A program made the translations under genes and the position numbers. 43,967 nucleotides of DNA from contig JALUUL010000044.1 in the NCBI GenBank assembly GCA_027021385.1, positions 1 to 43,967 of the forward strand. Direction: 5' to 3'. Shown piece after piece: positions 1 through 8,730 of the stretch (positions are counted from its first letter, which is position 1; every line of letters starts with the position of its first letter). The DNA comes from Planctomycetota bacterium. GTDB taxonomy: Bacteria > Planctomycetota > UBA1135 > GCA-002748355. The notes beneath the pieces are model-generated. The model was not told the DNA's origin. It saw only the letters and a list, made by a program, of their open reading frames with translations, and made no database searches.

Positions 1-41
1 GGACTCCCCCCCTTCCCGGATCTCCCCCGCGGAGGCTCCCG

Positions 42-1784
42 ATGCACGCAGTCCTCCCCCTCCTCCTAGCACTCACCCCCGCACCCCTTCCCGCTCCGGC
101 CGCCCCCCTGGACGCGGGCTCGACATTTCTTCCCGCGAAGATTTCGCAGAATCCCGCCCGCCGGAACTCCGTCCCTCCCCCGAGAAGCCCCTCGAAAATC
201 CCCCCCGCCGGGGCCGCCAGAAAACTCGACAGGGGTCTGGAGAAGTTCTCGGGACGGGTCGAGGTCTTCGTCCGGATGAAGGAGCAGCTCCTACCGGGGG
301 CGGGGGACTACGAGGCCTTCACGAAGAAGCATGCCGGAGCTCGACGCCGGGAACTCCGGGCCTCGGTCCTCGAGGACCTCCACCGGTTCTCGGACCGTTC
401 GTTCGCGAGGATCCGGGACCTCGTCCACGAACTCGAAAAAGGAGGGGATCTCCGGGGGCTGCGCCGCTACTTCGTCGTGAACGGCTTCGCGGCCCTCGCG
501 AACGCAAAGGCCTGCCAAAAGCTCGCCGCGCACGAGGAGACGGCCTTCCTCTACCGGAAACCGCTTCCAGGACTTCCGAGCCTGACCTCGCTTCCCCCGC
601 GGGGAGTCCGTCCCCCGTCACGGAAGGCGGCGAAGGCCAGGCGGGCCCTGTTCGAAGCGACCCTGGAACGGCTCGCGGAGGAAGCCCCCCCCTTCGATCC
701 GGCTCGGGTCGAAGCGACCTGGAATCTCTCGCGCCTGAAGGTTCCCGAGGCTTGGAAGCGGGGGTTCCACGGACAGGGAGTCGTCATCGCCCTCCTCGAC
801 TCGGGTCTCCTCCCCACCGCCCCCCTCACGCGCGCCCTCTGGCGCAACATAGAAGAGGAGTTGAACGGCGAGGACGACGACGGAAACGGCTACGTCGATG
901 ACCTGTTCGGCTGGAACTTCGCCGAGGATTCGAACTTCGTGCTCGGCGACGACCCGAGGCGCATCCTCTCCCATGGAACGGCCTGCGCCGGCATCCTCGC
1001 CTCCCGGCCCGTCGAGACCGGGGGCCGGATCCTCGCTCCGGGCGTCGCCCCCGGGGCGCGCCTGATGGTCCTGCGGGGCATGGGAAGGATGCAGGCCTAC
1101 GAATACGCCCTCGAGAAAGGGGCCGACGTGATCTCGATGAGCTACATGTGGGTCCGCCTTCCCCTCGGGAACTGGCGCGGGCTCTACCGTCTCGCCCACG
1201 AGCACATGGCGGCCGCGGGCCTTGTACAGGTCGGGGGCGCCGGGAACTTCGGCAAGGGCGGGCGGAGGCCCGCCCCGCCGGGGAAGCAGATCGCCCTTCC
1301 GAAAGACATCCCCTGCGTCCTGGCCGCGGCCGGAATCCTGAAGGACGGCACGAAGGCGCCGGCATCGAGCGAGGGCCCCTGCACCTGGGACGACGTCGTG
1401 TTCTACGGGGACTACGACGAGGCGCACCCCCTGCAGAAGCCCGACGTCACGGCCTTCTTCACGGGCTATCCGGTCTGGGTCCCAGTCCGGAGGAAGATCC
1501 TCCGCAGGGTCCGTTGGTCCGTCGTCTGGAAGGGAGAGGACGGCATGGGCCTCGTCATCGGTCCCGCCGGCAACTCCTTCTCCGGTCCCCAGACCGGCGG
1601 GGTCGTCGCGCTGATGCTCTCGGCGAACCCGGACCTCCCGGTCTGGGAAGTCCAGGCGCGCCTGCGGGCCTCCGCCGTCGATCTCGGACCGAAGGGATGG
1701 GACCCGACTTTCGGAGCGGGGCTCCTCGACGCGGACAAGGCCTGCAAACTCGCCCTCGACTACGGCCGGGACGGGGGGCGCTGA
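42..1784 (+). CDS. Exported subtilisin-like serine protease (S8 family)
   Basis: A 580-residue secreted protease that would hydrolyse proteins outside the cytoplasm. Residues 1-20 form a leucine/alanine/proline-rich signal peptide. A long N-terminal prodomain-like region (about 60-230) precedes the peptidase S8 domain (about 235-575). The catalytic triad is visible: Asp253 in VVIALLDSGL, His311 in SHGTACAGI and Ser512 in GNSFSGPQTGG; the oxyanion Asn402 lies in GGAGN. The usual GTSMA/SP around the serine is changed to GNSFSGP, but the serine is kept. The start has a GGAGG Shine-Dalgarno (SD) at 31-35. The gene ends 16 nt before the MFS transporter, so the two may be co-transcribed. Family assignment is secure; the substrate is unknown. 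Confidence 0.93.
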   Translation: MHAVLPLLLALTPAPLPAPAAPLDAGSTFLPAKISQNPARRNSVPPPRSPSKIPPAGAARKLDRGLEKFSGRVEVFVRMKEQLLPGAGDYEAFTKKHAGARRRELRASVLEDLHRFSDRSFARIRDLVHELEKGGDLRGLRRYFVVNGFAALANAKACQKLAAHEETAFLYRKPLPGLPSLTSLPPRGVRPPSRKAAKARRALFEATLERLAEEAPPFDPARVEATWNLSRLKVPEAWKRGFHGQGVVIALLDSGLLPTAPLTRALWRNIEEELNGEDDDGNGYVDDLFGWNFAEDSNFVLGDDPRRILSHGTACAGILASRPVETGGRILAPGVAPGARLMVLRGMGRMQAYEYALEKGADVISMSYMWVRLPLGNWRGLYRLAHEHMAAAGLVQVGGAGNFGKGGRRPAPPGKQIALPKDIPCVLAAAGILKDGTKAPASSEGPCTWDDVVFYGDYDEAHPLQKPDVTAFFTGYPVWVPVRRKILRRVRWSVVWKGEDGMGLVIGPAGNSFSGPQTGGVVALMLSANPDLPVWEVQARLRASAVDLGPKGWDPTFGAGLLDADKACKLALDYGRDGGR

Positions 1785-1800
1785 ACCTCGGGGAGGCCCG

Positions 1801-3045
1801 GTGCTCGTTCGGTTCTGCCTCTACGGCTTCCTGAAGAACCAGCGCTTCTACGAACCCTTCCTGCTCCTCTCCTTCCTCGAACGCGGCCTCTCCTTCTTCG
1901 AGATCGGCCTCCTCCTCGGGCTCAGGGAGATCGCAACGAACCTGTTCGAGATCCCCACCGGGGTTCTCGCCGACCGCTGGGGGCGGAGGAGAGCGCTCAT
2001 CCTCTCCTTCCTCGCCTACATCGCGAGCTTCCTCCTCCTGGGTTCGGCCCGCGGCTTCCCGCTCCTCCTTCCGGCGATGTGCCTCTACTCCCTCGGAGAC
2101 GCGCTGCGCACCGGAACGCACAAGGCGATGATCTTCGCCTGGCTCGACAACGAGGGAAGGAGCGGCGACCAGACGAGGGTCTACGGAATCACGAGATCCT
2201 GGAGCAAGTTCGGCTCCGCCGTCTCCGTCGTCCTCGGCACCGCCCTCGTCCTCGGGAGCGGGGAATACGCAATCGCCTTCGATCTGGCCGTCTTCCCCTA
2301 TCTCGCGAATCTCGTAAACCTGAGCGGGTATCCCGCCTTCCTGGACGGGCGGTCTCCCCGAAGGCCGCCGGCCTTTCCGGGCCTTGCCGCCCTTTTCCGC
2401 GGAAGCCTCGAGTCCCTCGCGGAGACCTGGAAGAACGTGGACCTCCGCCGTCCCCTCTGCGAAGGGATGGCCTTCGGAGGCCTGTTCCTGGCCTCTAAGG
2501 ACTACTTACAGAACCTCCTCGCGGGGCTGGCCGGAGGACTTCCGGCGTCCTGGATCCCTCTCGAGTCGGCCCGGGGGAGGAGCGTGCTCGTCATCGGGCT
2601 CGGCTACTTCGTCCTGCATCTCGCCTCGGGATTCGCGAGCCGGAAGGCCCACCGCCTCGTCGAGGCCGCCGGCGGAGAAGAAGCCGCCTCCCGGAAGGTC
2701 TGGACCTTCGCAGCCCTCCTCTACGCGGGCCTCGCCCTCGGAGAGGGTGCGTCCCTCCCCCTTCTCTCGGTGCTGGCCTTCCTCGCCCTGCACCTCTGCC
2801 AGAACCTCTGGCGTCCGATCCTCGTCGGCCGCCTCGGGCTATCGTCCCCGGCGGGCCGCCGGGCGACGATCCTCTCGATTGAGAGCCAGGCCCGCAGAAT
2901 CGCCGCCTTCATGATCGCCCCCCTCCTAGGCTGGGCCGTAGGGCTCGGTGCCACCGGGACCTCGCTCGGAGCCTTCCTTCCCTTGGGCCTCCTCGGGCTC
3001 GTCCCCTCCCTGTTCTTCGCTCTCCGCTCCTCGGGGTCGCGTTGA
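1801..3045 (+). CDS. Major facilitator superfamily transporter
   Basis: A 414-residue inner-membrane transporter with about twelve hydrophobic segments. The MFS signature between TM2 and TM3 is clear at residues 54-65 (GVLADRWGRRRA). The preceding segment EIATNLFEIPTG is typical of the drug/metabolite MFS branch (tetracycline-resistance-like or YnfM-like). The start is GTG at 1801 with a strong GGGGAGG at 1790-1796, four bases upstream. It follows the S8 protease by 16 nt on the same strand. Nothing in the sequence fixes the substrate. Confidence 0.88.
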   Translation: MLVRFCLYGFLKNQRFYEPFLLLSFLERGLSFFEIGLLLGLREIATNLFEIPTGVLADRWGRRRALILSFLAYIASFLLLGSARGFPLLLPAMCLYSLGDALRTGTHKAMIFAWLDNEGRSGDQTRVYGITRSWSKFGSAVSVVLGTALVLGSGEYAIAFDLAVFPYLANLVNLSGYPAFLDGRSPRRPPAFPGLAALFRGSLESLAETWKNVDLRRPLCEGMAFGGLFLASKDYLQNLLAGLAGGLPASWIPLESARGRSVLVIGLGYFVLHLASGFASRKAHRLVEAAGGEEAASRKVWTFAALLYAGLALGEGASLPLLSVLAFLALHLCQNLWRPILVGRLGLSSPAGRRATILSIESQARRIAAFMIAPLLGWAVGLGATGTSLGAFLPLGLLGLVPSLFFALRSSGSR

Positions 3046-3140
3046 CGATTGCGAAGCGTTCATGATAGTCTTCCCCGGTCGGGACGCATGACTCATCTCC
3101 GACCCTCGATGCACTCCCGTCCTTCCCCTCTCTAGTCCTC

Positions 3141-3188
3141 GTTCAGAGCCCTTCGTGTTCCTGAACGCCTTCCCCTCGGTCTCATAAA
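3141..3188 (+). promoter_or_regulatory. Possible promoter with inverted repeat ahead of the dockerin lipoprotein
   Basis: The 155-nt gap between the MFS gene and the lipoprotein contains arms GTTCAG (3141-3146) and CTGAAC (3161-3166), a 6-bp inverted repeat with a 14-nt spacer, followed by a CATAAA hexamer (3183-3188) that could be a -10. The downstream ATG lacks a good SD. Regulatory role is inferred only from position and symmetry. Confidence 0.3.
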
Positions 3189-3200
3189 AGAACGTCTCGC

Positions 3201-5516
3201 ATGAATCCCCAACTCTCACCTCGTTCGTTCGGGAGAACGGCCGGAATCGGCGCCCTCGCCTATTTACTCCTGCTCCTCCTTCTTCCCGTCTCCTGCTTCA
3301 AGTCCTCGAGCGGCTCCCCGACCCCGGGCGGGGGAGGGGGGACGAGCCTCCCCTCCTACGCCTTGGACATCAAGGCGAGCCGGCTCTCCGCCCCGGCGGG
3401 CACGCCGATCACCTTCGAACTCGTCACGAGCCGCCCGAATGTCTCCTTCCGGAGCGTCTCCTGGGACGTCGGAGGCCCGGCCCCCCTGAGCGGAAGGAAG
3501 ATCACGCACACCTTCCGGAGCCCGGGGCTCTATCGGGTCGAGGCCCAGGCCGAATCCACCTCCGGGGAGAAGACCGAGGCGGGGATCGGCATTCGGATCT
3601 TCGATTCGAAAGGGAAGTTGACCGATGCACTCGGAAACCCGATCTCCCGCCTCCCCGGCGACGTGGACGGCAATGGAAAGCTGAATCTCTCCGACGCCCG
3701 GAAGACCCTCGCCCACGCGCGTAAGCTCCGCGAGATCTCCGATCCCGCGGGCATCGAGGCCGCCGACATCGACGGGGACGGAAGAATCACCGGCGAGGAC
3801 GCCCGCTGGATCTCGAACGCGGTCGCCCGCGGGACGGATGTGCCGACCCTCCTTTCCGCCTCCGAGGCCTCGCCGGGGACCTTCCTCACGATGGCGACCC
3901 CGAAGCTCAAGGACTCGACGGGCCGCTTCACCGTCAAGATCGGTTCGGCCGCGCCCTACGAGCCCTATCGCCCCCGCCTCGGTCTCGCGAACTTCCACGT
4001 GCCCCTCGATGTTTTCGGGGTCGGGAAATGGAAGAGCTTCAAGAAGCAGACCGTGACGGTGACCCTTCTCAGGGATGGGAAGGCGGTCGAGTCCTTCCCC
4101 CTCCTCATCGTCCCCGCGAAGGCGAGCAACCTGACCTTCGATCAGGCGATCCGGACCCTCCTGGACCGCGCCGGGACCCTGCTGAAGGACCTGAAGGGAA
4201 GTACCGGGACCTACGTCGCCCAGATCGGGTTGAAGGACCCGGACACCGCGAACCTCCTCTCCGCCTTCATTGGGATGGTCGAGGAGGAGATTCAAAATGC
4301 GCGGACGAACATCCTCAAGTGGCTCCCAAAACTCGACCAGGCCACGAAGGAGCAACTGCAATACATCATCGAAGCGAACGGTCTCGCCGACGCACTCGCC
4401 GCGACCGTTCCCAGCGGAAACGGCCCGCAGGGTCTCGACGGGGACACATTCCTGACGATCCTCTGCAGTCTCGACAAGGTGAAGGGGGTCCTGGACACGA
4501 TCGACAAGTGGACCTCGATCCTCTGCGCCGCGATCGATCTCGGCGCCCTGATCCCCTCACCGGTCCAGCCGGTCCTCGCGGCCTTCGGAGTGGCCTGCAA
4601 GGCCCTCGCCATCGCGAAGACCGTCACCGACCTCATCTCGGACTTCTTCCCGAGGCTCCTCGACACCCTCGACGTCGTCCCCTCTCCCGCCCTGATCAAG
4701 AACGGGCAGAGTTCGATCCTCAAGGTCTACATCAAGATCAGCATCGCGGCGGGCATCTGCGGCGGAGGCGCGAAGAAGTTCGAGGACAAGCTCGTCGACC
4801 GCCTGCTGAAGATCCTTCTCAAGGCTCCGTCCGTCAAAACGGCCTTCCGCATCCTGAAGAAGTTCCCCCTGAAGAAGCGCAAGGAGATCCGGAAGAAGGT
4901 TCTCGACAAGGTCCGGGCCCTCTTCGAGGCCCTCGCAAAGAAGGTCATCTCACTCATCGGCATCGACAAGAAGCTCGACAAGCTTCGAGACACGATCTGT
5001 GGCCTGGGGAAAGCCCTCAACAACCGCCTCCTGGTGAACGCCAAGGGACGCCTGATCGGACCCCTGCCCTCGAGGGCCGGGACCCTCACCTTCTTGGCCG
5101 ACAAGTCCGCGATGTTCAACTCGGACGCGAACTTCGAAGGCAAGGCGAACTTCATCGGAAGACTGAACGAATGCAAGAAGAAGGCCAAGGGCGACACCGT
5201 CGTCACCGTGACGAAGGGCACGAAGAACGTGACCTTCTGCATCGGGGACAACGGCAGCCTCTTGGACGACATCTTCGAACTCCGCGTCGACGGGAAGACG
5301 GTCCTGACGAGCAGCAAACCGGTCCGGAGGATCTGCAAAACCCTGAATATGACCTTCGGTCTCCACAAGGTGCAGATGTACGGGCGGGCCGCGCCCGACC
5401 GCATCGGGACCTATTTCCTCTCGATCTCGGGAGCGATCGTCAAGTCGGGTCCGCCCCTCAGCGGATCGAACCTGACCGCCGGACGCCTGTTCACCTGGAT
5501 CGTCGAAGTCAAATGA
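3201..5516 (+). CDS. Predicted lipoprotein with PKD-like and dockerin type I domains
   Basis: A 771-residue exported protein. The N-terminus has a hydrophobic leucine run ending in LPVSC (Cys32), an imperfect lipobox, so surface or periplasmic lipid anchoring is likely but not certain. Residues about 53-134 read as a PKD-like beta-sandwich (VSWDVGG...HTFRSPGLYRV). Residues 152-211 are a dockerin type I module: GDVDGNGKLNLSDA and AADIDGDGRITGEDA are the two calcium-binding repeats. The remainder is a helical, lysine-rich region and a C-terminal beta-rich domain that I do not recognise. The stop overlaps an ATG of the next frame, and the next gene encodes a cohesin-like protein, the expected partner of a dockerin. 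No glycosidase domain is visible, so this is not an obvious cellulosome enzyme. Confidence 0.82.
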   Translation: MNPQLSPRSFGRTAGIGALAYLLLLLLLPVSCFKSSSGSPTPGGGGGTSLPSYALDIKASRLSAPAGTPITFELVTSRPNVSFRSVSWDVGGPAPLSGRKITHTFRSPGLYRVEAQAESTSGEKTEAGIGIRIFDSKGKLTDALGNPISRLPGDVDGNGKLNLSDARKTLAHARKLREISDPAGIEAADIDGDGRITGEDARWISNAVARGTDVPTLLSASEASPGTFLTMATPKLKDSTGRFTVKIGSAAPYEPYRPRLGLANFHVPLDVFGVGKWKSFKKQTVTVTLLRDGKAVESFPLLIVPAKASNLTFDQAIRTLLDRAGTLLKDLKGSTGTYVAQIGLKDPDTANLLSAFIGMVEEEIQNARTNILKWLPKLDQATKEQLQYIIEANGLADALAATVPSGNGPQGLDGDTFLTILCSLDKVKGVLDTIDKWTSILCAAIDLGALIPSPVQPVLAAFGVACKALAIAKTVTDLISDFFPRLLDTLDVVPSPALIKNGQSSILKVYIKISIAAGICGGGAKKFEDKLVDRLLKILLKAPSVKTAFRILKKFPLKKRKEIRKKVLDKVRALFEALAKKVISLIGIDKKLDKLRDTICGLGKALNNRLLVNAKGRLIGPLPSRAGTLTFLADKSAMFNSDANFEGKANFIGRLNECKKKAKGDTVVTVTKGTKNVTFCIGDNGSLLDDIFELRVDGKTVLTSSKPVRRICKTLNMTFGLHKVQMYGRAAPDRIGTYFLSISGAIVKSGPPLSGSNLTAGRLFTWIVEVK

Positions 5517-5536
5517 ACACGAAGGAGACGCGAATC

Positions 5537-6250
5537 ATGAAGAAGAACACGAAGATCCTCTCCGCGCTCCTCGGAGCGTTCCTCCTGTCCACGGGAAGCC
5601 TCGCCGCCCAGTTCCCCGGGGACGTCTATTTCGTCAAGCCCTCGGTCTCGGTCAAGCCGGGCGGGACCGCGCGCCTCGACATCCAGACCTTCCTGGGCAC
5701 GAACTCCCTCGGGGCCTTCCACATCGAGATCCTCTTCGCTTCCGCGCAGCTCGATGTCGTGAAGGTCGTGGTGAACCCCGACTTCGCCGACGTGGCGGAG
5801 GCCGTCGTCCTTCCGGACAAGATCTCGATCGTCGGCTTGAACGGGCGCTCCCTCAAGGAGCCGATCGGCACGGTCGACCTCGCGACCCTCTACCTCAAGC
5901 CGAAGATCCCCGCAGGCAAGCGCGCGAACCTCCTTATCGGGGTTCCCGACATGCTGGACGCGGCGGGGGCGTTGATCACCCGCAGGCGCGGACTCCGGGG
6001 GTCGATCCTCGTCGCGAGCCCCGCCCCGAGTTCCGCCGGAGGAGGGGACGGGGCTGGTACCGAGATCCCCCGAAGAGTCGTCTACGGATGGACGCCCCTC
6101 GGGGAATCGCCCCCCCTCGCCCCGCTCGGGGGTTCCTTCATCCACTACGAACCCGTCCGCTTCGAGGGGCGCTGGATCGCGATGCCGGTCCGGATCGACC
6201 TCATCGATCCGCGGCTCCTCGGCCTGGACCTCCCCGGCGGCGCGCGTTAG
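5537..6250 (+). CDS. Secreted cohesin-like domain protein
   Basis: A 237-residue exported protein. I chose ATG 5537 because AAGGAGA lies at 5522-5528 and the product then begins with a textbook signal peptide (MKKNTKILSALLGAFLLS, cleavage near SLAA|Q); an alternative ATG at 5513 overlaps the upstream stop. Residues about 28-145 have the pattern of a cohesin domain: VSVKPGGTARLDIQ, GAFHIEILF...LDVVKV, then GTVDLATLYLKPK and a final DAAGALI segment. The C-terminal 90 residues are proline/glycine-rich and unassigned. The dockerin on the neighbouring lipoprotein supports a cohesin-dockerin pair, but the cohesin call rests on pattern resemblance alone. Confidence 0.75.
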   Translation: MKKNTKILSALLGAFLLSTGSLAAQFPGDVYFVKPSVSVKPGGTARLDIQTFLGTNSLGAFHIEILFASAQLDVVKVVVNPDFADVAEAVVLPDKISIVGLNGRSLKEPIGTVDLATLYLKPKIPAGKRANLLIGVPDMLDAAGALITRRRGLRGSILVASPAPSSAGGGDGAGTEIPRRVVYGWTPLGESPPLAPLGGSFIHYEPVRFEGRWIAMPVRIDLIDPRLLGLDLPGGAR

Positions 6251-6485
6251 CCGCCCGGGGGCCTGCCTCCTTCTTCCTTCCGCCTCCCGCCTCCCCCGGA
6301 GGGCTCCCGCCTTCCGGAGGACGGAGGAGCCCCAGCTCGACGAGTCTTTCGCAAAGGGTGCGTAGATCGGGATCCAACTCCGGGAAGGCCCCGAGCAGGC
6401 TTTCGAACTCCCTCTCGTTCCCCTGTTCGAAGGCCTCGAGCAGACGGGCGAGGAGGTTCTCGAGGAGCACGCGGTCCACATTCAT
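6201..6485 (-). CDS. Small protein resembling the N-terminal segment of planctomycete Ser/Thr kinases
   Basis: A 94-residue ORF starting at ATG 6485, divergent from the ECF sigma gene and overlapping the 3' end of the cohesin gene by 50 nt. Residues 1-55 form two amphipathic helices with the motif ESLLGAFPELDPDLRTLCERL. This resembles the 'hPELaeeLr' helix found ahead of the kinase domain in many planctomycete protein kinases. No kinase domain follows; the tail is low-complexity Gly/Pro/Arg. It may be a short partner of the sigma factor, a remnant, or a chance ORF. Confidence 0.45.
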   Translation of the reverse strand: MNVDRVLLENLLARLLEAFEQGNEREFESLLGAFPELDPDLRTLCERLVELGLLRPPEGGSPPGEAGGGRKKEAGPRAANARRRGGPGRGAADR

Positions 6486-6502
6486 CGAAGGGCACCCGCT
6501 TC

Positions 6503-6527
6503 CCCGATCCCGGAATCGGGATACGAT
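6503..6527 (+). promoter_or_regulatory. Divergent promoter region: inverted repeat and TACGAT -10
   Basis: In the 49-nt gap between the small minus-strand ORF and the sigma gene, CCCGAT (6503-6508) and ATCGGG (6515-6520) form a 6-bp inverted repeat. Directly after it, TACGAT (6522-6527) fits a TANNNT -10 hexamer. It ends 7 nt before the GTG start at 6535, and there is no SD, so a leaderless sigma-factor mRNA is plausible. Confidence 0.4.
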
Positions 6528-6534
6528 TCCTTCC

Positions 6535-7167
6535 GTGGAGTCGAACGAACGGGAGACGGTCGAGCGGGCCAGCCGGGGGGATGAGCAGGCTCTCTCCGAC
6601 CTCCTCGCCCGCCATCTACCGATGTTGGAGGCCTACTTCCGTTTGAAGACGGGCCCGGCCCTCCTCGCCCATGAAAGTGTCTCCGACCTCGTCCAGTCAG
6701 TATGCCTCGACGTCCTCTCCGAACTCGGGGGCTTCGAGTATCGGGGGGAGGCGGAGTTCCGGGCCTGGCTCGTGAAACACGCGCGGAGCAAGCTCTCCGA
6801 GCGTTGGAGATACTGGCAGAGGGCCAAGCGGGCCCAGGATCGGGTCCGCTTCGCCTCCGATCGGAGTTCGGGGGCCTCGCTGGAGGAACTCCTCGCCTGC
6901 TTCCTGACCCCGAGCCGCAACGCGATCGGCAAGGAGGAACTGCATCGCCTCGAGACGGCTCTCGAACGCCTCCCGGAGGAAATGCGGGAAGCCATCCTCC
7001 TGCGGCGGATCGTCTCCCTCCCTTACACGGAGATCGCGAAGATCCTCGGCAAGAACGAGGGCGCGGTCCGCAACCTCGTCTACCGGGGAACGGCCCGGGT
7101 CGCCCTCCAACTCGACCCTTCCCCTCCCGAGGAGGAGAGATCGCCTCCTCCGGACTCGGGAAGCTGA
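6535..7167 (+). CDS. ECF-type RNA polymerase sigma factor
   Basis: A 210-residue sigma-70 family protein that would redirect RNA polymerase. Region 2 lies at about residues 20-92 (DLVQSVCLDVLSELGGFEYRGEAEFRAWLVKHARSKL shows the core helices), and region 4 at about 138-192 with the helix-turn-helix LPYTEIAKILGKNEGAVRNLVYR. The 'FEYRGEAEFRAWL' block is typical of planctomycete ECF groups. I chose GTG 6535 because the protein homology begins just after it and because TACGAT sits 7 nt upstream; no SD is present. The last 20 residues are acidic/proline-rich. No membrane anti-sigma factor is adjacent; the only divergent neighbour is a 94-residue ORF. Confidence 0.85.
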   Translation: MESNERETVERASRGDEQALSDLLARHLPMLEAYFRLKTGPALLAHESVSDLVQSVCLDVLSELGGFEYRGEAEFRAWLVKHARSKLSERWRYWQRAKRAQDRVRFASDRSSGASLEELLACFLTPSRNAIGKEELHRLETALERLPEEMREAILLRRIVSLPYTEIAKILGKNEGAVRNLVYRGTARVALQLDPSPPEEERSPPPDSGS

Positions 7168-7326
7168 GCCTCTTCGCTCCGGATTCCAAACCCGATCCCT
7201 CCCTTCCATCCGCTTCCCTACACGGAATCCCGTGCCGACCGCCGAAGCACCGGTCGAAGGCGATCGATCCGGAATCTTCTCGGAGAGGGAGTCGGATTCG
7301 ACAGGACCCTCAGGGAAGGTCCGGAA

Positions 7327-7352
7327 CCTGGATTCCGTCACCAGAATCCAGG
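7327..7352. terminator. Perfect 9-bp inverted repeat between convergent genes
   Basis: CCTGGATTC (7327-7335) and GAATCCAGG (7344-7352) are perfect complements with an 8-nt loop. It sits in the 252-nt gap between the converging sigma gene and membrane-protein gene, so it could stop transcription from both sides. There is no U-tract on either side, so termination is inferred from position. The rest of 7168-7419 shows no gene. Confidence 0.5.
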
Positions 7353-7419
7353 AAGCATTCCCCACTCCCTTCCGGAAGCCGGCCGTCGGGAAGCCTGTGA
7401 AGCCTCCCTGGAGACCCCT

Positions 7420-8730
7420 TCAGCCCGCTTCGGTCTCGGGACGCCGACCCTGGAGACGAAGAACCATCCGGAGGATCGAGGCGGCCGTTGCGACGAGGAG
7501 GAAGCCCCCGAGCCGCAGTAAGAGGTCTGAGGTCGAAAGGATCCCCGCCGAGAGGACGAGGAGGGCGGCCAGATGCAGGCGGAAACCGAATTCGGGAATC
7601 GAAGCCGGAAGCAGGCGGTTCATCGAAGGGACCGGATGCAGCCCGACGAGGGGGGAAAAGCGATGGAACCAGTAGAGGAAGGGAAGGATCCTCGAAAGCA
7701 TGCCGTGCACGCAGAGGCCGGCCCAACCGAAGAGCGCGAGGAAGACGAAGAGGAGAACGTATCGCGGCTCCCCCCCGAGGAAGGCGAGAACCCCCGCCGG
7801 CGGAAGCAGGAAGGCCGTCCGGAGCCCGGCCTGCCAGAAACGGAGGGAGATCTCCACCTTCCGGCGCTTCCGGGTCTTCAGGGAGGCCAGAATCCAGGTA
7901 GGTTGCAGGACCCAGACCGCCAGGGCCGCCGGAGCCGCAGCCAGAAAGGCCGCGAGGCGCAAGGTCCCGGGGCGCGGATGATCGAAGCCCCAGGCAAGGA
8001 GGATGAGCGGGACGAGGGGCGCGAGCCCGGCGGCCGTGAGCGCGAGCACCATCCATCTCCGTCCGTTCGGGACCTCGTCACAGAGATAGAACATCGGGAC
8101 GACCTGCCAGGAGACCGCGCAGATCAATCCGCCGACCCAACCGAGAAGGGCTAGGCTTGCGTGGATCTGGATGAAGCTCGCTCGATCCCCCGGGAAGACG
8201 CCCGAACCGAAGCCATGGGACATCAACCCTCCGAGCAACAGGACCGCGAGGAAGCAGAGGAGGCTCAAGCGCATGCCGGTCACGGTCGGATTCCAGGCCG
8301 GACTCCGCAGGAGCGCCGTTCCGACGAGCAGGACGAAGAGGAAGGCCCCCGCCGTCAGAAGGGAAAAGGCCGTGAAGAAAGGGGACGGAGTCCCGGCGAG
8401 GCCTCCGGACAGGAGGAGGAGCAGGCCCGCCGCGAGTATGCCGAGCACGAGGACCGCGAACCGGACCCGCGGGACCGGCTCGCCCGCGACGACCGGGGTC
8501 ATCTGAAAAAGCGCCCCCATCATCACATGTCCGAGGAATCCGACCGTGAGGAGATGGGTGAGGACGAGGGTCGAAGGATCCCACGGCAGGGTGGCCGCCT
8601 TCCCTCCGAGAATGGCGAGGAGGAGGCCGGCGCAGGCGAGGAACGAGGCCCCTGCCGTGAAGAAGGCGACCGGCAGGATCAGGGGGGGTGCCTGCTCGAG
8701 ACGCAGCCCCTCGGTCTGCGGCAGGCTCAT
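7420..8730 (-). CDS. Polytopic membrane protein, heme-copper oxidase subunit I / NnrS-like
   Basis: A 436-residue membrane protein with about eleven or twelve hydrophobic helices and in-membrane histidines: His59 and His68 (LTHLLTVGFLGHVMMGAL), His172, His190 (IQIHASLALLGW), His342 and His356. This pattern of 'H..TVGF..MMGAL.QM.PVVAG' resembles membrane proteins related to NnrS or to heme-copper oxidase subunit I. Those families bind heme or copper, and NnrS protects cells under nitrosative stress; that function is inference here. The ATG at 8730 overlaps the stop of the TetR gene by ATGA, so the two are translationally coupled. Longer starts upstream would read through the TetR gene in another frame and were rejected. 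The partnership with a hemerythrin across the promoter supports a role in NO or O2 handling. Confidence 0.65.
   Translation of the reverse strand: MSLPQTEGLRLEQAPPLILPVAFFTAGASFLACAGLLLAILGGKAATLPWDPSTLVLTHLLTVGFLGHVMMGALFQMTPVVAGEPVPRVRFAVLVLGILAAGLLLLLSGGLAGTPSPFFTAFSLLTAGAFLFVLLVGTALLRSPAWNPTVTGMRLSLLCFLAVLLLGGLMSHGFGSGVFPGDRASFIQIHASLALLGWVGGLICAVSWQVVPMFYLCDEVPNGRRWMVLALTAAGLAPLVPLILLAWGFDHPRPGTLRLAAFLAAAPAALAVWVLQPTWILASLKTRKRRKVEISLRFWQAGLRTAFLLPPAGVLAFLGGEPRYVLLFVFLALFGWAGLCVHGMLSRILPFLYWFHRFSPLVGLHPVPSMNRLLPASIPEFGFRLHLAALLVLSAGILSTSDLLLRLGGFLLVATAASILRMVLRLQGRRPETEAG

Noticed and set aside
4028..5536. Longer start for the cohesin-like protein
   Set aside because: The additional sequence is out-of-frame translation of the dockerin lipoprotein. 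The signal peptide and SD mark ATG 5537.
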